7,363 bases of DNA from assembly GCA_963629425.1 (NCBI GenBank), contig CAVGIU010000082.1:1-7363 (forward strand). The letters are read 5' to 3'. How positions within the stretch are numbered: the stretch's first letter is position 1; each line of letters starts with the position of its first letter. The position numbers and the translations under genes are program-made. This DNA is from F23-B02 sp963629425 (GTDB taxonomy: Bacteria > Bacillota > Clostridia > Oscillospirales > Oscillospiraceae). The notes beneath the pieces were generated by a model. The model saw only the letters and a list, made by a program, of their open reading frames with translations. It was not told the origin of the DNA and made no database searches. Shown piece after piece: positions 4,971 through 7,363 of the stretch.

Positions 4971-5058
4971 GCAAACCGGCGACAGATGCTCTGCCGCAGG
5001 GCAAGTGTGTTATTTCCATTTGCCGAACCAAACCGCCGTCTGAGCTTTTATATAATGT

Positions 5059-5565
5059 TTATATGCACAGCACGTTTTTAAGCGAGTTGATCAACTTCGT
5101 ATAGGACACTGCGAGGCATGTGCACACAAGCGCATAAATTCCGAGAGGTATAGTGAGAATCGCAAACCACGCGCTGACTTTCACTGCAAGGAAAACTGAT
5201 GCGGCGCACAAAATCCAGCTGATTGCCGCACCGAACGGCATTGGGCGGCGGATGCTCTCACAGATTTCAAGCTCCTCTTTCCCCTTGTAAAGCTCAAAGT
5301 CATGTTCGCTGCGAAAGATTGCCCAAAACGAATAACGGGAGACATATTCGATACCATCTGCGGCAAGCTTTGCCTTGAGCACTTCAACATCCTTATCGGA
5401 TTTACCTCGCAGATAGCAGACACGGTAGGTGTACCGGCCGGGTCTGCACGGCTCGAATGTCCAGACGCCCTCGACAAGGCTTGTGGCCGCCCAGCCTTCG
5501 GCGCACATTTGGGCCATATATGCCTCGTCCGCTTTGTGATTCATGGTATAGTTGAATTTTTTCAT
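5059..5565 (-). CDS. DUF2812 domain-containing membrane-anchored protein
   Basis: A 168-residue protein. Residues 1-95 form a cytoplasmic DUF2812 domain: an N-terminal stretch ending in MCAEGWAATSL, the WTFEPCRPGRYTYRVCY strand region (35-51), and the SRYSFWAIFR motif (76-85) with its conserved aromatic residues. Two closely spaced helices follow (about 111-129 and 132-153) with a short basic tail. Molecular function is not known; many DUF2812 genes sit beside PadR-type regulators, but none is visible here. Start ATG 5565 has a GAGAGG site. It lies 19 bases after the upstream membrane-protein gene and is the last gene of that operon. About 150 bases follow before csoR, with no clear terminator. 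Confidence 0.8.
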   Translation of the reverse strand: MKKFNYTMNHKADEAYMAQMCAEGWAATSLVEGVWTFEPCRPGRYTYRVCYLRGKSDKDVEVLKAKLAADGIEYVSRYSFWAIFRSEHDFELYKGKEELEICESIRRPMPFGAAISWILCAASVFLAVKVSAWFAILTIPLGIYALVCTCLAVSYTKLINSLKNVLCI

Positions 5566-5584
5566 AGCTCTTTTCCTCTCACCG

Positions 5585-6082
5585 CTAAATCAAGGCAATA
5601 AGTCCGGCAATCAGACAACACGGCAGACCGATCAGCATTCCCGCACACGAACCTTTTATATGGAACATATAGTCGTGATAGGCATCGCTCAGATCCTCCG
5701 TTCCCGGAATGATGCAGCGTTTGGAGTGGCAGAACCACAGGCAATCGAGAACAAACGCATCATACCAGTCAACGATCGTCCAAAGCAGATAGGAAACGCC
5801 GAAGCCCGAAAGGAATGTCGTGCATCCGTTTATATAGCGGACGATCAATCCCATCAGCAGCCCCACGACAATCATTGCGGGCCATTTCTTTTTTATTCTC
5901 TCTGTCAGCGGAAGCGGTTTGTCGCCGGACACCAAACCGAGGTCGATAAGTCTCTGAACGATCTTCGGCGGATAGTTCAGCTTTGCGAGTTCGAGATGCT
6001 CCATTATATTTTTAACCAGCGCAAAACAGCTCAAGGTAAAAATCAGGCAGATAACGACTGCCTCAATGATAAATGCTAACAT
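5585..6082 (-). CDS. Hypothetical membrane protein, paralog of its upstream neighbour
   Basis: A 165-residue protein I cannot assign to a named family. It has about four hydrophobic helices (4-23, 67-84, 90-116, 146-164) and a hydrophilic loop between the first two (about 28-66). Conserved-looking residues in the second half are Asp108, Asp113, Leu115-Trp116, Ala134-Tyr135 and His141-Ile142; the same pattern with the same spacing appears in the gene immediately upstream. The start is ATG 6082, preceded by AGGGAG with a 6-base spacer. The frame is open back to 6310, but that extension would overlap the upstream gene and reads as an Arg-rich shadow, so I reject it. The gap to the upstream stop is 11 bases, to the downstream DUF2812 gene 19 bases. 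Confidence 0.8.
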   Translation of the reverse strand: MLAFIIEAVVICLIFTLSCFALVKNIMEHLELAKLNYPPKIVQRLIDLGLVSGDKPLPLTERIKKKWPAMIVVGLLMGLIVRYINGCTTFLSGFGVSYLLWTIVDWYDAFVLDCLWFCHSKRCIIPGTEDLSDAYHDYMFHIKGSCAGMLIGLPCCLIAGLIALI

Positions 6083-6093
6083 AATATTCTCCC

Positions 6094-6582
6094 TTAAAAC
6101 AGCAGCACAATCAGTGCCGAAAGTGCCGCAATTACCGCAAACAGCGGAATACCGCGCACAAAAGATCCGATGTGCTTCTGCGGATTTTGATAGGCCTCTT
6201 TCTCCGGCAGGAACGAGAATCGGATACGCATTGTGTTCCGCCACCAGAGCAGATCGATTATAAGCAGGTCGAACAGACCGAGTCCCTCGCCGAGAACGAG
6301 AAAATACCAAAAAGCGGAGAGATATCCGTCAAAGGCGAGGACGTTTTTGAAAATCAACCCGATTACCGAGAACACCACCGTGAAAAGAAGCAGATTGCCG
6401 AGCAGAATCGACGGAATTGACTTCTCTTTCGGATCGGCATCGGGGAGTTTTTCACGAACACAGGTCTGTACCTCATCGGGATAAGAGCGCAGTCCCGCAA
6501 GATTTTTCTTGTCCGTTCCCGTGCAAAGGAAGCAAACGCCCCAGTACAGAAACCAGAACATAATTGCAATCAGCCACTTCAC
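6094..6582 (-). CDS. Hypothetical membrane protein, paralog of its downstream neighbour
   Basis: A 162-residue protein without a recognised domain. Four hydrophobic segments (about 3-20, 58-80, 88-113, 143-161) and a polar loop (about 22-56) mirror the topology of the next gene. Matching residues are Asp105, Asp110, Leu112-Trp113, Ala130-Tyr131 and His137-Ile138. The start is the GTG at 6582, which overlaps the TGA of the hydrolase gene by 4 bases (GTGA) and has GGGAGG 7 bases upstream. An ATG at 6603 would add seven residues (MDKGGGR) that are just the ribosome-site sequence in translation. The overlap implies translational coupling with the hydrolase. Confidence 0.8.
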   Translation of the reverse strand: MKWLIAIMFWFLYWGVCFLCTGTDKKNLAGLRSYPDEVQTCVREKLPDADPKEKSIPSILLGNLLLFTVVFSVIGLIFKNVLAFDGYLSAFWYFLVLGEGLGLFDLLIIDLLWWRNTMRIRFSFLPEKEAYQNPQKHIGSFVRGIPLFAVIAALSALIVLLF

Positions 6583-7363
6583 TCTACCGCCTCCCTTGTC
6601 CATTCATTCAGCGCCTGCCTCATACGGTGATCGATATCCTCGCGGGTTGCTTTGCATTCATTCGGATGCTCCTTTGCCGAGCGGAAGGCTCTGCTGATTA
6701 AGAAGTCCGGAAAAACGGGGATAATCTCCTTGATCATGGATTCCGGAAAGCCGTAATGTGTGCCGTACTTATAGACCAATGCGTCATATTCGCAGTTATG
6801 TTCGCAGTTTTGGAGCCTTCCATCCATGCGGCGGATATAGCGTGCGGTCGGCCAGAGGCAATCATCTTCACAGCCGATGAGCAGAAGTCTGCCGCGGATC
6901 TTCTCGACAGAAATCATGACCTCTTCGGTGAGCGGCGTCTTCGCTTCGGTGTCGTTAAACACTTTTCCTGAAGAAAGCATATTACCGGAGCCCTTTGTCT
7001 CCGCCTGCACGGTATGCCAGTAATCGGGATGCTGATAGGCATACGGCACATATGGCAGAGGTTCGCCTTTCCATGTGAGCATGGATTCGCCCTCGAGCGG
7101 CCATTCTCTGCAGCCGTCACGCTTGCCCTGCGTAAATCCCTGAAGGACATAATCGCAGGGTGCGACGGCCATTGTCAATGTGATATCCGAAAACATGGCT
7201 GCCGCCGTAAGTGCCGGAATAGTCGTGATCGACGCTCCCAGAATGCCGATTTTGCGATTGCCCAGTTTTTTTAGCTCGCCGATTGCTTCCTCCACTCTTT
7301 CGAGCGGGAAGCTGTGGTACCCGACAACGCCTTCCTCCGGGCCGAGAGACAGTACACTTACTC
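6579..7363 (-). CDS. Alpha/beta hydrolase, BAAT C-terminal (acyl-CoA thioesterase-like) type, 5' end missing
   Basis: The frame is open to the right edge of the window, so the N-terminus is missing; 260 residues are visible. The sequence follows the BAAT_C pattern: YHSFPLE ahead of a helix, then the nucleophile elbow GILGASIT with Ser at 7230-7232, a central EWPLEGESML region, the acid loop GCEDDCLWPT with Asp at 6861-6863, and the catalytic His in YGTHYGFPE at 6756-6758. Known relatives hydrolyse acyl-CoA thioesters or transfer acyl groups; many bacterial members are uncharacterised, and serine rather than cysteine as nucleophile points to a hydrolase. The substrate cannot be inferred. No signal peptide can be judged because the start is absent. 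The GTG at 7293-7295 is internal, because the family-like HSFPLE sequence lies upstream of it. The stop overlaps the next gene by 4 bases. Confidence 0.85.
   Translation of the reverse strand, partial: VSVLSLGPEEGVVGYHSFPLERVEEAIGELKKLGNRKIGILGASITTIPALTAAAMFSDITLTMAVAPCDYVLQGFTQGKRDGCREWPLEGESMLTWKGEPLPYVPYAYQHPDYWHTVQAETKGSGNMLSSGKVFNDTEAKTPLTEEVMISVEKIRGRLLLIGCEDDCLWPTARYIRRMDGRLQNCEHNCEYDALVYKYGTHYGFPESMIKEIIPVFPDFLISRAFRSAKEHPNECKATREDIDHRMRQALNEWTREAVE

Noticed and set aside
5181..5477. Second minus-strand frame of 98 codons inside the DUF2812 gene
   Set aside because: Different frame of the same strand with Ser/Arg-rich composition; the DUF2812 frame has the domain, helices and ribosome site.
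6083..6310. Upstream extension of the 165-residue membrane protein to a longer start
   Set aside because: It would overlap the preceding gene by more than 200 bases, is Arg-rich without structure, and the ATG at 6082 has a good ribosome site right after the upstream stop.

Overview
The window looks like part of a Clostridia chromosome (Oscillospiraceae-like or a related gut Firmicute), probably from a draft or metagenome assembly because it carries a 10-N scaffold gap. The lineage call rests on strong AGGAGG-type ribosome binding sites before nearly every gene, TTGACA/TATAAT promoters, a CsoR-type copper regulator, an XRE/DUF2975 pair, DUF2812 and the style of the O6-alkylguanine transferases. 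Every gene I can support reads on the minus strand, so transcription runs from right to left. No tRNA, rRNA, CRISPR array, insertion sequence or prophage gene is visible.

Right block (about 5059-7363). An apparent operon opens with an alpha/beta hydrolase of the BAAT C-terminal type, cut by the window edge. Two small membrane proteins follow that look like ancient paralogs of each other, then a DUF2812 membrane-anchored protein. The first junction is a 4-base stop/start overlap and the others are 11 and 19 bases, so the four genes are probably made together. Their joint role is unknown.

Middle block (about 2273-4970). csoR has its own promoter and operator and ends in a good terminator. A consensus promoter carrying two CsoR-like palindromes then drives a P1B metal ATPase and a translationally coupled two-helix membrane protein of 59 residues. 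CsoR has the Cys-His-Cys spacing of copper sensors, so this is most simply a copper-responsive efflux unit, although the last membrane helix of the ATPase lacks the usual copper signature. Downstream is a 50-codon ORF that looks like the broken start of an HD-domain phosphohydrolase, running into a stem-loop that acts as a terminator on the plus strand.

Left block (8 to about 2170). A second operon starts from a TTGACA-17-TATAGT promoter embedded in two matching 19-bp dyads arranged as one large palindrome, the probable operator of the XRE repressor encoded in the same operon. Gene order is a DUF2975 multi-helix membrane protein (interrupted by the N gap), the XRE regulator, a very small signal-peptide-like ORF, a full O6-methylguanine-DNA methyltransferase, and a short MGMT-family protein. 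The gaps are 8, -8, 18 and 4 bases, so the DNA-repair genes appear to be cotranscribed with a membrane protein/repressor pair. That architecture and the operator are the most interesting parts of the window.
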